From positions 3,284,089 to 3,348,088 of the forward strand of contig JANPWX010000010.1 in NCBI GenBank assembly GCA_024734555.1: a stretch of 64,000 nt of DNA, in the 5' to 3' direction. Below, in pieces: positions 35,494-46,228 of the stretch. Numbering within the stretch: position 1 is the stretch's first letter; each line of letters begins with the position of its first letter. The notes under the pieces were generated by a model, which did not search any database, was not told the DNA's origin, and saw only the letters and a list, made by a program, of their open reading frames with translations. This stretch comes from Trochalopteron elliotii (Eukaryota; Chordata; Aves; Passeriformes; Leiothrichidae). Both the position numbers and the translations under genes were made by a program.

Positions 35494-35865
35494 CCAACCT
35501 GACCTTGAACACTTCCAGGGATGGGACAGCCACAGCTTCTCTGGGAAACTTACGCCATCACTGCAGCCTATCCCACCTAATCCTGCCCTCTGGCAGTGGG
35601 AAGCCATTCCCCCTTGTCCTGTTCCTCCAGGTCTTTGTCCAGGTCTTTGTCCAAAGTCTCTCTCTAGCTCTCCTGAGCCCCTTTAGGCATTGACAGGGAC
35701 TCTAAGGTCTCCCTGGAGCCTTCTCTTCTCCAGGCTGAACAGCCCCATCTCTCCCAGCCTGTCTCCAGAGCAGAGGTTCTCCAGCCCTCAGAGCATCTTC
35801 ATAGTTTCCTCTGCACTTGCACCTGCAGCTCCCCATCTGTCTGATGTTGTGGGCCTGTCTTTTTC
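35494..35865 (-). mobile_element. CR1 LINE (right part of the split copy)
   Basis: It continues the CR1 interrupted at 34635. The plus strand reads GACCTTGAACACTTCCAGGG, CAGCCACAGCTTCTCTGGG, CTCCTGAGCCCCTTTAGG, CTTCTCTTCTCCAGGCTGAAC, and the CTGTCTCCAGAGCAGAGG block. A 12-13-base unit (AGGTCTTTGTCC) is tandemly duplicated at about 35629-35652. Non-functional. Confidence 0.9.
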
Positions 35866-38800
35866 TCCTGATACTTACCGGGCTTCAATGAGCACTGCTG
35901 TTAAATGAGAGCTGAATGCTGGGCTGTGATGTCATGTTAGTGCTGGCTGTGGGTGATGGCTGCTCTTACAGAAGCAAAATTCAGCTTTGGGAAAGAGATT
36001 TTACCTGCTTTGTTTGGAAATGCTATCCCAGGAATCACCAGGCATGTTCTTCAGATCAAGTCAATTTATCAAGAGTGGGTTACTTGCAGTTTGGAAATCT
36101 CATCTCTGGTTTGACCCAAATACAATACAGAAAATGTGAACAGAACACTTACGAAGCATAAATGCAGCTGTCCCTGTGTACAAACTCTTCACAAGGCAAA
36201 GGAGGAACTGGTTGGTGAAAAAACTGACATACCACCAAAGGAACCTATTTCAGGATATTTGAGAAGCCATTTATAAATTTTACTCAAAACCTTTTCTGTA
36301 TCCTTGCCATTACCATCCACAATGGTTACAATCTCAGACTTTGAATTCAGTGGTTCTTCCTGGAACAAAGAACTAGGGACAGTTGTAAAGCAGAGAGAAG
36401 TGACTGCTCACTTGCTGCCAAACTCCTTGACTTCATGCTTTGACCAAAGTCATGAGATGCAAGGTGTCCTTGGAAAGCTGGGAACATCAGCCCCAAGTAA
36501 AAGTGATCCAATAAATACTGTTCTGCTTTTTCTTCACTCTTCCCCTGCCAGTTTTAGGATTAAGTTCTGAAATACTCTTAATATTCATGAAGCAAGGGAA
36601 CTGAACAAACACATTAAAACTGTGACTTCTGCAGCTCATCTTAGCAGAACATCTTCTAAGGCAAGCATTTAAGCATCACAGTTGTCCAGCAAAAATGGGC
36701 ACTGCCAAGGTCTGGCCCCTGGCCCCATGGCCAGATGAGATGCAAGGTTCTATACCTTTATCATTAATCTTTGTTTCTTTACAGAACAGGTTGGTCATGT
36801 GCATTCGTTCTTGTCACCAGGAAGGCTGTTTGGCCTGTGCAACTACAGGATTGTTTGTTACTGTCCAAACATGTTCCAGGGACCTTGCATAAAATTTAAC
36901 TGTACAGTCAGCTGTGACCTGCACTGGTTATTAGTATGGATGTAGCCAGGGAGTTTTATTTACTTGAAAGAACAGTGGGGCCACAGCCTCATCAGTGAAC
37001 ACTAGTCCAATCTTACCACTGGAGTGAGGGCCAAGGGGTCAGATCAAGCCCAAGATGTTGCCTAGGAGCAAAGAGAGACAAAGAGTGAAATGGAAACCTA
37101 ATTGGTATTATTATTTATGATGAGAAGAAGGAAGATGTTTAAAAAAAACCCTCAGTCCCATGTCTATTTCCCTTTATGTTGTTCTTACGGCCTTCTCTGC
37201 CAGTAAACCAGGCATTATCCTGCACAATGCCTATCAGCATGTCTCTGGAATTAGCTATAGAATGGATGAGCTGACAGGAACTAGAAAAAGTGTGTCACAC
37301 TCCCATTTGACTTCCAGCTCTTTGCTTTAATTTAATGAAGCAATGAGACAATTTGGTGTCTTCATGCCTGTGGCTGTAACATCCTGTCTCCATCTATGAT
37401 CAAAGGAGTCCAGGCACTACAGGCTTTGGAGCATGTTGTAAGAACCACTAAATGGAAGTCAATGCGCTGGATGATGAATTAGATCAAACTAGATAATTAA
37501 GCTAGAGACAATCAGATTTCAAATAAAGGAAAAATCCCCATGTAACTCCTCTTAAGTCCTAAGGGCATTGTCAGTTCTCTAGGAAAATGCACAGATAAAG
37601 CCATTTTATTCTGTGGATATAATCCAAGATTTAAGGGCAGAGGGTTTTGTATGGTGTTTGACTATTTGCTTCCTGGAAACAGTCTCAATGCTGGAGCATG
37701 ATTTTCTTGGTTTTCTTACTTGGTGTGCCACAGGAGCTCATGCAGTGCAGTGTCCCCGAGAACTTGTCAGGCATTTAAATGTCACAAGCTATTTGGGTCA
37801 CTATAGCTATTCTCTGCTTTAAGATGGTGAAACCGAGGAGTGGAGATGTTCAGTAGATTACTTTACCTGCACAGTGGGAAAGTATTCCTTTGCAATTCAG
37901 AACAGTACTCAGTCCTATGCCAAGTTTTGCCACTGACCCAAGTCATAATAAAGAAAGCAAAGAGAATAAATGTGGAAGGCAGAAAAGGGATTTGCACTCA
38001 AATACACATCAGTTTTAGGCACAGCTTTTCCCTTATTGGGAGCAGGTAAAGAGAGGAGACACCCAAACATCCTCCCATTCTCAGGTCTGTTATTTGGGAT
38101 GCCATATCAGGCTTGGGGACCAGCCCAAGCTCTGGATCCCACCTTCTAATCCAGCAGCCACTAGTATTTCCCTCAGGCTGAGTGTGCTGTCATGTTTGTT
38201 CAGAAGATATGTTGACCATTTTTGTCAGTCCTAGAATTTATATCATACAGTTGTTTGTCAAAGCCCCACCTATCCTGTACAGCACTTCCTTTCTGATAAT
38301 TGCTACTGAGATACAGAGCTAAATAATGGAAAGGGGAGAAAAGTCTCACCATTGTCTTGAGGGAAGTCTGTTAAAACATGAACTCTGATATTTTCTTCCA
38401 AGCTCCTCCCGTGATAGGCTTCTGAGCATCCCTGGAATTTCCTTGCATTTGGACACTGTCCTGAACTGTCGTGGGAAACATAGTGAGATTGGGAAGGTGT
38501 CATTTGGCGTTGAAAGATTCTCAGTTTTGTCAAGAATGAATGGCAACACAGAGTGGTGAGCTGCTCTTAGTCTACAGCACCCGTGCATATGAAATCCAAG
38601 GAGAACAAACACCTTGGAAATGAGCAAAGAGACCACCAGGGAGATGGGCTGCTGAAGATAATCAAAATATCAAAGCAGAAAACAAGTGCTCCAAAATAGG
38701 ACCAGTGACAGATGACAGCAAGAGTCGTATTCCCACTGTGACACTTGAAAAAAGGAGGCAGATGAGAAAGTTCTCACTGACTCTTTGTGTTAAGAAGCAT

Positions 38801-39655
38801 TATTAATCAAAAACAATCCCCTAGGAATTAAAAGTTACAAGCAGGTTTTGTCACAGCTGGATTTCCACCTTGGTCTGTGCTGCTCACCAGGGAAAGCAGT
38901 TCATCCCCTACTCTGTGAGGCCAGCAGGACATCTAGTGGCAGAATAACATTGAAATACACAGGAGAATTTACTGGACTCTGAAGATTTGCTTCATTTTTT
39001 AGACAGCTTGATTATCACCTTCTTTCTGCCACACATAAAAAGGACCGATTGAGAACTCAACGATACATTTTGAACTGATCAGCTGAAAAAGTGTACTGAA
39101 ATAATGCTTTCCTATATCTTCCAAACTCCATCTTTATGGAGATAAAACAACACTGTAACTACTGTTTCCTGCCTGTCCTCAGCCTCCCAAGACACTGTTC
39201 TCCCTGACTCTCTCCTTCTTTTTGAGGAGTTGAACACATCACTATTGCGTCTGGTTCTGGTTATGTTTTTTGCCCATGTGTGAAGGGTTCTATATGCCAT
39301 TGCTGCTGATTGACATGATCCTGTTATACAGCTTATAAAAGTTTTTTTCCATCTCTTCTGTCCAAAAATGTTTTTAAAGAGCTTTTTATATTTTGGCTTT
39401 GATGTCAGTGGATTTTGTTTAAAGACTCACATTACCTATTATGTAGAACATCTTTGTGCAGCTGTTCCATTTAGTCCTAGTTTGTTCTTCTCTGGACACA
39501 AACCAGTCACAATTCATCTTTGGAGGCTGCTTAAAAAACAAAATAAAACAAACCTCAAACAAACAAACCACCTTCCCCACCCCCACCCCCCCCATTCTTT
39601 GCAATGGTGAAATTAAATTTCTTGTCGGAGCAGGAAATACTGCCATTTTACCTGC
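35866..39655. other. Intergenic stretch, AT-rich, no gene recognised
   Basis: No CR1, LTR or gene was identified. Open frames are under 100 codons. An A/C-rich low-complexity tract occupies 39529-39596. Confidence 0.45.
39529..39596. repeat. A/C-rich low-complexity tract
   Basis: AAAACAAAATAAAAC-like sequence passes into AAACAAACAAACC and then a C-rich end with eight consecutive C. Similar tracts occur at 19888-19987 and in LTR B. Confidence 0.8.
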
Positions 39656-39925
39656 AGTGAATCATGGAATCATAAAAAGGTATGAAAGGGCCCTTAAAGA
39701 TCACATTGTTATACCTCCCTGCCATGAATAAGGACACTTTTCACTAGACCAGTTTGTTCCAAGCCCTGTCCAACGTGGCCAGGCCCACTTCTAGGGATGG
39801 GGCAGTCACAGCTTCTCTGGGCAGCCTGTGCCAGGGCCACACCACCCTCAAAGCCAAGCATTTCTTCCTAAATCTCAATCTACCCTGCTTAAGTTTAAAG
39901 TAATTTCCTCTTGTCCTATCAGATT
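39656..39925 (-). mobile_element. CR1 LINE, 3' part
   Basis: The inverted end reads GAATCATGGAATCATAAAAAGG. It continues through CCCTTAAAGATCA, GACCAGTTTGTTCCAAGCCC, GGGATGGGGCAGTCACAGC, and CTCTGGGCAGCCTGTGCCAGGG to ATTTCCTCTTGTCC. Several substitutions and a loss around the CCACCCCC block show moderate age. Confidence 0.88.
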
Positions 39926-41540
39926 TATAATCTGAGTTACCTTTGTTAAAATCTGTAGTCCTTACTCTGCATTTATTCTACAGTCACAGACAATGGTAAA
40001 TCCATAATGGTTAATCCACTGAATGCTGGAAATGAAAGATGAAATATGTGAACACTATCTAGGACTAGGTAGTCTAACTCTAGGTAGGAATTCTCACTTT
40101 TATAATGACTTTGCAGGGTTCACAAAAGACCTTTGGCCAATAATGGGAGATTGTTGCTGCAATAGCAAGACAGTTGGTCTAGCAAGAGTGGGCTGTGGCC
40201 CAAATTTTAATGGGAATTTAGCAATGTTCAGTACTGCTATGGCTAAAGTATGCAGTCAAGAGCTAAAGCAAATCTCTACTCATCACCTGGTCTGTGGTAC
40301 CCAACTACATCCATGGTCCTACCCCAACTCATTTGCAACTGAAAGCCAGCAAACTGCTAGCTCAGTTTAGAAAAAATCAAATTTAAGCTTTGAAGTCAAT
40401 TAGGCATCACAAAGTGAAACACTGAAACACCTAATAACCTGCTGGTTGGGCCGAAGAGACAGCTAGGGATCTTGAAAATATTTGGAATCAGATATTTAAT
40501 GTGATTCCATGTCAGCTATGAAACATTAAAAAGTTTAGAAGAATTAATAGAAAAAGAAATACGAGAGAGTTTTAAAATTACCCTTTCATCTTTAGTAGTG
40601 ACTTTTTTTTGGTGGCTACATCTCTTGCAGTAAATACTTTGGGTTCTGCTTTGTTACAACACCCTTCAAAGGAAAGATCAGCTAATAAGGTTAAAAACAC
40701 TATCCAAAACTATAATCAGAAATATTAATCTTAAGGGAGGCTATAAATACCTATGGCTTTATGTGTGGCTGGACTTCAAGCTACTATGGAGAAGGAAGAG
40801 GCCAGGAGAAAGCTTTTGCTTCAGGCATGTCACCCTATAATAGATCCTAAAGATATGTTTGTGATTTTCCCTGTGGTGTTGAGTCTAGTCAGTGTCTGCA
40901 CAAAGATAGTGAGCTGCAGTTTTAGTGAGAATGACAATTTTAGTGATACTGCAAACCAAAGAGGACCATCATTTCCCAAAAGAAAAAAAAAAAAAGACAA
41001 TGGAGGAATTGTGTAGGATGGCTTCTCATTTGGGAATGGGGAGAACACAAAATGAGTAACTGTGTAGCTCACAAAACTGGGAGGATCTCTTTCTCTGTAG
41101 TATTGCTCTAATGTAGGAACCAGTGAATGTGGATTGTCACTCAATACTTCATTTCAGTGCAAACATGAAGAGCTCAAATCCACAACAAATCTAGCTCCAA
41201 GTACTTCCTCTGGACAGACTTGGCTGCTGTTCCCAGAAACCCCTTCCTTCTCTTCTCTCATCATTATTGGACTTGCTTTCAAAATATTAGCCCATGAGGT
41301 AAAGGAAAATGCATGGCCAGAGACCAGAAGACTCTTAGGTTTTACAAGGATCCTTGGCATCAATTCCAGCTCCCAAGCTATTGCTTCTCACTCCTGAGGA
41401 AGTATGAAAAGTCAGTCCAAAAAGGCCAAGGGAGAGTCAAGACAACCTCTGAACTATCAAAAACAGGCCATTTGTCTAAATATTTAGAAACGACCACTGA
41501 AGCAGACAATCACTTACTGAGAGCAGGTAACCAAGAATTT
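39926..41540. other. Intergenic stretch between CR1 copies
   Basis: Two plus-strand open frames (40023-40370, 115 codons; 40753-41016, 87 codons) begin with ATG but match no family I know. A TATA-like GGCTATAAATACC lies just upstream of the second (40740-40752). Without homology or splice evidence I do not call a gene. Confidence 0.4.
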
Positions 41541-41822
41541 TATTTCATAGAATCATGGCACCATAGAAGAGTTTCAGTTGGAAGGGATGTTAAAGTTCAT
41601 CCCTTGTTCCACTCCATGCCATGGTCAGGGAAAATAGACCAGGTTACTCCAAGCTTCCTCCAACGTGGCCTTGAACACTTTCAGGGTTTCTCTGGGAAAC
41701 CTGTGCCAGGGCCTTACCACCCTCACAGCCAATAATTTCTTCCTAATCTCTAATTTAAATTCACTCACCTTCCATTTAAAGCCATTCCCTCTCATCCCTT
41801 GTCACAAGTCCCTCTCTAAGTT
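41541..41822 (-). mobile_element. CR1 LINE, 3' part
   Basis: The inverted CR1 end (TTTCATAGAATCATGG) is followed by GTTGGAAGGGATGTTAAAG, GACCAGGTTACTCCAAGC, GGCCTTGAACACTTTCAGGG, and CTCTGGGAAACCTGTGCCAGG, to CATTCCCTCTCATCCCTTGTCAC. The copy is 5'-truncated and has lost the GGATGGGGCAGCC portion. Confidence 0.9.
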
Positions 41823-43235
41823 TCTTGTATTCCAATAAAACAAATTATTACAGTCTTTGAATCCCTTTGATGGTCTTTCAGTACCACCATTTCCCAGAAT
41901 AGCTAAAGTACTCAGAGATCTGAAATTATATGAAAGAAGACATTTTAATGGCATCTGATTTTAAAGGCACTGTCCATAAACACAGCTAGGGGCAGGAGGC
42001 TGCAAATTAACTAGCTGAAACCTGAGGCATCCATCACCAGCCTCATTGTAAAATCTGGATACACGTGCCAGTAACAGATGCTTTCCCTTCTGTTTCTCCT
42101 TGCACATCCCTAGTTGCTCTGAGCACAGTGGGATTAACGCAAAAGAAGGTGGCTGTTGTTTAAATACAGGTGGGTCTCTGCAGACAACTCTGTAGGGCCA
42201 TGCTGAAGGCTGCCAAGCAGCAATTTAGTGTTGTCTCTGTTTTGCAGAGAAGGACTTCAGTGACTTGGAAAGCATAGAAGAAGGAAGTGTTTTCTCCATG
42301 ACATACTATGGGCTGCGTACAATCAGCGTCCCTCCTCAGCAGCTGCATTTCATAAACATCAGCAGCAGCCTGAGAGTTCTTTAGGGCTGCCATTGTCAAG
42401 AATGACTCTAAAGCAACCATGCAGGGACAACATCCCTGCGCCAGAATCACACTGGTCACACTACAGTGTGTCTGTACATGACTGGGCTGCAAGACTGAAT
42501 TCTTCAGAATAAATTCACTTTCAGCTGCTTATTGGGAATCAGCAAGTCTAGTGATCTAGTAAGCTATCCAGTCCTCGCATATACATCATATTTAAAACCT
42601 AAAATAATCCAAATATGCCTGACTTTTCAGTAGGAAAAAAAAGGTAAATTAATTACACTGCCTGTCTGCTAGAATATACTAAATTGCCAGGCAGAAATGG
42701 TGGTAACAGTTTTGCATGCTCTTACATATACTGTTCCTCAACTTGATATTTTTAGCCCAGTTTCTAAAAGGAAAACAAGTTTTAAAACCCTGTAAATGTC
42801 TTAGGCTATTTGTGTAAGCATGTCAAGGTTCCACTAGAATCTTTGAACCACCTGGCCAATTTCATACAAATATGGGAAAGGAAGATGGGTCCTGCAGAGC
42901 CACGAGAGACAGACTCTGAAGTTCACCTTGCTAGAGCACACAGCTGGATGTGGACTGACCCTTTATCAGACAGAGAAACAACATAGGTGAGCTCCCCTTG
43001 GAAGTGAAGGCAAAATGAAGCTTCTTTGGGTCTGCTAATCCCAAAGCAACTTAATTCTTCTGTCATACCAGCAGTCCCCACCTGAGTTCCCATTTCCTAC
43101 CCCAATCCTGTGCATAGTGACAAAGCAACACTTTGCAAAAAAACCAAAGAGAATTGCCAGTATTTTTTCATCCATAATGGGATACAGGCACAGTTTATTC
43201 CTAAAAGTAAAAATAAATAAACTCAGGAAACAGCC
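41823..43235. other. Intergenic stretch between CR1 copies
   Basis: No gene or repeat family was recognised. The longest open frame is 110 codons (42160-42492 minus) with no known motif. Confidence 0.4.
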
Positions 43236-43835
43236 AGGGCTGTTTCACAGACTTGGTTGCTCCAAGCCCTGTCCTGCCTGGCCTTGAACACTTCCAGGGA
43301 TAGGACAGCCACAGCTCCTCTGGGAAACCTCTGCTAGGGCCTCAACACCCTCAATAGCCAAGAATTTCTTCCCCATATCCCATCTAATCCTGCCCTCTGG
43401 CAGTGGGAAGCCACTGCCCCTTGTCTGTCACTTCAGGCCCTTATCCAGAGACCCTCTCCAGCTCTCTTGGAGCCCCTTTGGGCCCTGGTAGGGACTCTAA
43501 GGTCTCCCTGGAGCCTTCTCTTCTACAGGCTGAACACCCTCATCTCTCCCAGTCTGTCTCCAGAACAGAGGTGCTCCAGCCCTCAGAGCATCTCTGTGGC
43601 CTCCTCTGGACTTGCTCCAGGAGCTCCATGTCCTTCTGATGTTGGGCCCCAGAGCTGGAGGCAGCTCTGCAAGGTGGGGTGTCACCAGAACAGAACAGAG
43701 GGGCAGAAGCACTTCCCTGACCTTCCTGCCCACACCGTAGGATCAGTCCAGGACACAGTTGGCTGTCTGGGCCAGTGCACATGGCCAGGTCAGGTCAAGC
43801 TTGGAAGCAGGATCAATGTACACTTCTGGAGATGA
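43236..43835 (-). mobile_element. CR1 LINE, about 600 bases, missing its 3' terminus
   Basis: The copy starts inside the 3'UTR (ACTTGGTTGCTCCAAGCCC, plus strand). It extends through the CTGGCCTTGAACACTTCCAGG, GCCTCAACACCCTC, CTCTTGGAGCCCC, CTTCTACAGGCTGAAC and GTGCTCCAGCCCTCAGAGCA blocks. It reaches the reverse-transcriptase tail, where GGTGTCACCAGAACAGAACAG and GGACACAGTTGGCTGTCTGGG can be seen. The inverted TCATAGAATCATAGAAT end is absent, so the 3' end was lost after insertion. Confidence 0.88.
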
Positions 43836-45805
43836 GGAGATGGCTCCAGGATTCCTGGTTGGCTAAAGGGCACAATTGGACTCACTTTGTTCTGTATGCA
43901 AAAGACCATGTAAATACTAATCACAGATACTCATACGACCCCCCATTCCTGGAATATTTCCTATATAGTTGATTTATTTGCTTTCATAAAATCTCTGATA
44001 TAAGTCCCAGTTGTCAAAGATGCAATTATGACCTCAATCTGATCACATGAAAAATTTGCAGTGAAACAGGACATTCTATCAGGGTGTCCCAAACCTCTGC
44101 CTAGTGCCATAAAACAATGTCTCTAGCCCAGTAAACATACAGATCTGACATGATGAGAAACAGCAGAAACAAGACAAATAATACTTAAAGAGAAGGGGTA
44201 GCAGGGGTGAGTTAGTTTGGGGTAAATGAATGTTCAGTTCATGGTATTCATAAAAACTAAGAAGACAGCCCCTCCTAACATGGCTATCCATTTGAATACA
44301 TACTTTATCAGCAGTGGACAAGGAAGGATCATTGGCAGACAAAGAATCTTAGAAATTCATTTCATATGGCTTTGGTTATTTAAGCAACTACTTCTCTCTG
44401 ACAGCACTGTCTCCTCTCACAGTGACAGCAGTGTTTGAATGGTTCTGCTTCACCTCTACTTCTTCACATCAACATACTCAAAGATGGCTCCTCTGCAGAA
44501 AAGGTGGGAACAGGCTGGTGACGGGAGTGTGAGTGTAAGGAAGATGCATAGGTAACATCCACTCAAATTATTAAATATCCAGAGTTGACTCAGAAACATA
44601 CCTCCCATGTTAATCTAATTGGAAAAAAAAATTAATTTCTTTATTTCCAGCAAATCAGTATTTCCTGAAATTGTGATACCTGAGCTGAGCTGAGCTGAGC
44701 AGAGCTCCACTAGGATTTTCATTTACAGACAATTCAGTAATATCTTATTGCATGTAAGAATTGTGCTAGATCAGATAAAAATGTGTCTTGCATTCGTTGC
44801 TTGTCCCAGAGCTGCTGCACAGTAGATGGTTCAATGTGCTAAAGACATAAAAAGCCGTGAGTATGCAGTTTTGGAGGGTTTTTTAGGGGGATTTTGATGC
44901 ATCATTGACTTTACTACTTTTGCTGGTCTGAGAAAAAATTTGGAAAGAGAACTATAAAATAGTTGGTATTTTTTATTCAACAATAATCCTGAATAATAAA
45001 AAAGAGATATATTTAAAACAAAAAGTCATAATCTGTTGTGAAAAAAAATATACATTTTTAACCCTCTCGGCATTAAATTGAAAACAGACTAAGTCAAAGT
45101 TTTATCAAACTAAAACATTTCATCTTAAAAATGGAGTTACATTCCACCTGAATGAACCATTCAGAAAAATAATGCAATTCACACATTATTTTCCCAATTT
45201 AGAGAATATTTCAGCTGAGAAACTTGGATGAATGCTGTCTACATGTCTGTACTACCCTGGTTCAATTCATATTCATAATAAAGACAAATTAAATCTTTCT
45301 TTTGTTTTGTTTGGCTTTTTGATCTTACTGCATTGCTCATCTGATTTAGGGTGAAGGCAGAGTGGAGCAGTGAGTAAATCTTTTGTTTAGAGATGGGTTT
45401 ATTTACTCACTTTTATAGATAAGTAACAAGTGTTACAGCAGCAGGGTGTGGGGAAGAACATTTTTGGTACACAAACAACTTGGGAAATTTTTTAATTTTC
45501 CCATGTGAAATTAAAATGTATGTTTCATTACAGAGCAGTCACCTTAGACCTGACATTCCTACCTTTCTTTCCTGTATTAAAAAAATTGCAAACAAAAACC
45601 TCTATACTAGGAAAAATATGGCAGTGACAATTTCTCACTCAGTATGCAAAGTATGCATATAAACTTTGGTTTCCACACAGGTGAGATTTGAGGTAAATGC
45701 AAAATGATTTGTATGGGCAAAACTCCTGGAGTTATTGAGATAGGTGTGCTTCAGAACTGACTTCCCAGATGCTGTAATTAAATCTTCAAAAGTTGTTCTG
45801 GAAAG
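43836..45805. other. Intergenic stretch between CR1 copies, AT-rich
   Basis: No gene was recognised. The stretch from 44930 to 45140 is strongly AT-rich. A short GAGCT-type pentamer repeat lies at 44681-44706. Confidence 0.4.
44681..44706 (+). repeat. Short GAGCT-type pentamer repeat
   Basis: Four tandem copies of TGAGC give a GAGCTGAGCTGAGC string followed by AGAGCTCC. It is short and isolated. Confidence 0.85.
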
Positions 45806-46228
45806 TTATGCCAGATTTGGAGCACCTCTGCTCTGGAGACAGGCTGGGAGAGATGAGGGTGTTCAGCCTAAAGAAGGCTCCAGGGAGACCTCAGAGCCCC
45901 TGCCAGTGCTTAAAGGGGCTCCAAGAGAGCTGGAGAGGGTCTCTGGCTAAGGGTCTGAAGTGACAGACAAGGGGCAGTGGCTTCCCACTGCCAGAGAGAG
46001 GGGTTAGATGGGATATGGGGAAGAAATTCTTGGCTATTGAGGGTGTTGAGGCCCTAGCAGAGGCTTCCCAGAGGAGCTGTGGCTGTCCCATCCCTGGAAG
46101 GGCTCAAGACCAGGTTGGATGAGGCTTGGAGCAACCTGGTCTAGCTGTCCCTAAATGGCAGGGCATGAAATGTGATTATCTTTAAGGTCCCTTCTAAACC
46201 CAAACTAGTCTGAGATTCAATGATTCAA
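45806..46228 (+). mobile_element. CR1 LINE, 5'-truncated 3' part
   Basis: It begins at GGAGCACCTCTGCTCTGG and continues through GGGTGTTCAGCCTAAAGAAGG, GCTTAAAGGGGCTCC, the GAGGGTGTTGAGGCCCTAGC block and GCTTGGAGCAACCTGGTCTAG, to AAGGTCCCTTCTAAACCC and a degraded end repeat (GATTCAATGATTCA). Not coding. Confidence 0.9.

Noticed and set aside
43403..43835. Plus- and minus-strand frames of up to 122 codons
   Set aside because: They lie within a CR1 copy and are read on arbitrary strands of its 3' region.
44681..44706. GAGCT repeats resembling immunoglobulin switch-region repeats
   Set aside because: Only four units, no wider repeat array and no immunoglobulin genes nearby.
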